Made by a program: the position numbers and the translations under genes. Shown here piece by piece: positions 5,180-7,120 of a stretch of DNA of 7,120 nucleotides; within the stretch, counting starts at the first letter, position 1, and the number at the start of each line of letters is the position of its first letter. The notes beneath the pieces were generated by a model. It saw only the letters and a list, made by a program, of their open reading frames with translations, did no database searches and was not told where the DNA came from. The DNA lies in NCBI GenBank assembly GCA_025964065.1, contig JAOPZO010000071.1, positions 1 through 7,120 on the forward strand, given 5' to 3'. Source of the DNA: Solirubrobacterales bacterium (GTDB lineage Bacteria; Actinomycetota; Thermoleophilia; Solirubrobacterales; Solirubrobacteraceae).

Positions 5180-7120
5180 TCACCGCCGCCGCAGCGTCAC
5201 CCGCCGCTCGCCGAACGGCTTCGCCGACAGCCGCAGCGTCGTCCCGCGCGGGGCGACGACGCGCAGGCGGTGCGTCCCGGCGGCCAGGCGCTTGCGCGAC
5301 ACCCTCCGCACGACCTTGCCGCGCCGCACGCTCGAGAGCGAGACGGGCGCGGGGCGCGCGAGGCGGAACGTCACCGTGCGCGTCCGCCCGCGACGTGCGG
5401 TCCGCACCTTCGACAGCGCGCGCACGTCCGCGGTGCCCAGGAGCGTCGTGCGCAGCGCCCTGTCCGCCTCGATCTCCGAGCGGCAGAACGGCAGGTCGAT
5501 CCACTGCTTCCTCGCGTACATGCGGGTCTGATCGGCGAAGTAGGGCGAGGTCGGGTCGCTCGACTGCGAGTACGTGAGGATGGTCCGCGCATCGGGGCAC
5601 TTGCCGCCCGTCTCGACGACCTGCACGTAGCTCGAGCCGTGGACGACGTCGGGGAAGCCGCGCCTCGCGTCCCAGGGTGCGGTGATCACGTTGAAGGAGC
5701 CCGTGTCGCCCGGGCCGCCGTGGATCGGCACCCGTTCGTTCCCGCGGAGCTCGTACTGGAAGCCGCGGAGGCCGGCGTCCAACGGGATGCCGGCGCCCTT
5801 CAGGTCGTTGATCGCGTCGCCGAGCGCCATCTGCACCATCGGGCTGCCCGTGTTCAGCCCGCGCGGCGTGTTCACCGGATCGCTCAGCGAGAACGGCACG
5901 TCGTACGGCGAGACCGGGTTCGGCACGAGCGGCACTGGCGCGGCGAGCGCGCGCGTCGCAAAGCGCCGGAACAGCGGGGCGCCGCCCGCGTCGAGGTCGT
6001 TGCGCCCGCTCCAGCGCGCGAGCACGTCGCACGCCGCGGTCGCGTCGACGGGGCCGCTCGAGGACGGCACCGTCGGGGTCGCGCGGCAGAAGGCGACGAG
6101 CTCGTCCTTCCACAGCTCCGCGGCCTTCTGGCGGTTGTCGAACTCGAGGTCGGCGAGGTTCGCCACCGTGAACTTCGTGCCGGCCCGCCCGTCCTTCCCG
6201 GCGAGGCGGTCCTCCGCGAGCGTGATCCCCATGCGCGTACGCAGGGAGCGCTGCGCGCGCTCGTCGCCGATGACGCGCGAGAAGCCCTCGAGGGGCTGCC
6301 TCGGGTTCGTCAACCAGTACGAGTCGTTCATGTTCGCGACGTAGTCGCGGCGGGTCAGGGAGGGCTGCTCGTCCGGCCCGAGCGTGCCGGGCTCCACCGC
6401 GCCCCTGCCCGTCGTCCAGTCACAGGAGGACTGCGAGCCGTCGAGCACCTGCAGGCGCTGGAGGCCGTCGAGCGCCACGCCGAGCGCGCTCGAGCAGCGG
6501 GCGATCTTCTCGTTCGAGACGCCCGGCATCGAGCCGATGTCGGCGTAGTACGCGTCGCCGCGCGAGTCCGCCGCGATCGTGTTGACCCACGGGATGCCCT
6601 GGTAGCGCCGCTCGATCGCGTCGAGCTCGCGCACGCTCTGCGCCTGGTTCGTGGCGAAGAAGTGGTTGAGCAGCCGGAAGTTCGTGGCGTTCGCGTCGCC
6701 CATGACGTACGCGCGCTCGGGCGTCCACGGGAACACGGGGAGGCCGAGGATGCTCGTGAGCACGGGCCGGTCGCCCGCGGAGTACAGGGTGCGGGTGCGG
6801 GGCTCGAGTCCGCCGCCCGCGGTGCGGGCCATGACCGTGACCTTCGAGCGCCGCAGCTCCTTGGCCTGGCCGTCGACGAGGTAGCTCGCGGGCGCGCCCG
6901 GAACCATCTTCAACTCGAAGATCGTGAAGCGCCGCGCGGTCGAGACCGTGTGGCTCCAGGCGAGGTTGCGGGTGTAGCCGATGAGCACGCCCGGGACGCC
7001 GAGAAGCGAACCGCCCGAGACGTCGAGCTTGCCCGGCACCGTGATGTGCGCCTGGTAGAAGCGCTCGGAGCCCTCCCACGGGAAGTGCGGGTTGCCGAGC
7101 ACCATGCCGCGCCCGCTCGC
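5180..7120 (-). CDS. Penicillin acylase family protein (Ntn hydrolase), N-terminus off the window
   Basis: The C-terminal 646 residues of an acylase related to penicillin G acylase and acyl-homoserine lactone acylases, enzymes that hydrolyse amide bonds and are normally exported and self-cleaved into two chains. Numbering from the Met at 7105: GNPHFPWEG (4-12), GVPGVLIGYTRNLAWSHT (36-53) and VANMNDSYWLTNP (256-268; an Asn here is the likely oxyanion-hole Asn) follow the family order. The nucleophile Ser that begins the beta chain is expected about 10-20 residues upstream of this Met and is just outside the window, as are the alpha chain and signal peptide. Met 7105 is not the start: ASGRG precedes it in frame. 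Several Cys suggest an exported disulfide-bearing protein. The last 75 or so residues (566-641) are a basic beta-rich extension not part of the catalytic fold. It is convergent with the AbiEi/DUF559 gene and functionally unlinked to the sulfur operon. Substrate unknown. Confidence 0.92.
   Translation of the reverse strand, partial: ASGRGMVLGNPHFPWEGSERFYQAHITVPGKLDVSGGSLLGVPGVLIGYTRNLAWSHTVSTARRFTIFELKMVPGAPASYLVDGQAKELRRSKVTVMARTAGGGLEPRTRTLYSAGDRPVLTSILGLPVFPWTPERAYVMGDANATNFRLLNHFFATNQAQSVRELDAIERRYQGIPWVNTIAADSRGDAYYADIGSMPGVSNEKIARCSSALGVALDGLQRLQVLDGSQSSCDWTTGRGAVEPGTLGPDEQPSLTRRDYVANMNDSYWLTNPRQPLEGFSRVIGDERAQRSLRTRMGITLAEDRLAGKDGRAGTKFTVANLADLEFDNRQKAAELWKDELVAFCRATPTVPSSSGPVDATAACDVLARWSGRNDLDAGGAPLFRRFATRALAAPVPLVPNPVSPYDVPFSLSDPVNTPRGLNTGSPMVQMALGDAINDLKGAGIPLDAGLRGFQYELRGNERVPIHGGPGDTGSFNVITAPWDARRGFPDVVHGSSYVQVVETGGKCPDARTILTYSQSSDPTSPYFADQTRMYARKQWIDLPFCRSEIEADRALRTTLLGTADVRALSKVRTARRGRTRTVTFRLARPAPVSLSSVRRGKVVRRVSRKRLAAGTHRLRVVAPRGTTLRLSAKPFGERRVTLRRR

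Noticed and set aside
5133..6113. A 326-residue minus-strand open frame inside the acylase gene
   Set aside because: It is an Arg/Ala/Pro-rich alternate frame of the acylase coding region, whose own frame carries clear family motifs throughout.

Overview
The window is about 70% G+C with strongly GC-biased third codon positions. The protein types suggest a high-GC actinobacterium: a ferredoxin-type sulfite reductase, a Fe-S APS reductase, an AbiEi/DUF559 protein, a leaderless-looking promoter, and a secreted penicillin-acylase-family enzyme with a basic C-terminal tail. I lean towards the Thermoleophilia/Solirubrobacterales, but this is a judgement from sequence style, not a database result.

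Region 1 (1-3833, minus strand) is an assimilatory sulfate-reduction operon, read right to left: sulfite reductase (3833-2013), APS reductase cysH (2025-1417), a TauE/SafE-family membrane transporter (1395-529) and sulfate adenylyltransferase small subunit cysD (532 to beyond the left edge). The genes overlap or nearly touch (13-nt overlap, 21-nt gap, 4-nt ATGA overlap), so they are very probably co-transcribed and translationally coupled. Together they would import sulfate (transporter, direction inferred), activate it to APS (CysD with a CysN expected off the left edge), reduce APS to sulfite (CysH) and reduce sulfite to sulfide (sulfite reductase, using ferredoxin).

Region 2 (3834-3949) is a divergent promoter region. 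It has a leaderless-type -10 for the sulfur operon, a 7-bp direct repeat in its -35 zone, and a perfect palindrome roughly midway between the two divergent start codons. To its right on the plus strand is a 68-residue ORF (3950-4156) of uncertain function, loosely like acyl-CoA carboxylase epsilon subunits.

Region 3 (4198-5177) is the most unusual part. A plus-strand gene for a 302-residue AbiEi-type winged-helix plus DUF559 nuclease-like protein (4221-5129) is bracketed by two related nested palindromes. The left one has its centre on the A of the start codon. The right one begins just after the stop codon. Both share a TGCAC(C/G)-N5-GGT(G/T)CA core with the palindrome in the sulfur promoter region.

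Region 4 (5180 to beyond the right edge, minus strand) is the C-terminal 646 residues of a penicillin-acylase-family (Ntn hydrolase) protein, convergent with the AbiEi/DUF559 gene. I see no RNA genes, CRISPR arrays, insertion sequences or origins. No non-coding stretch exceeds about 120 bases.
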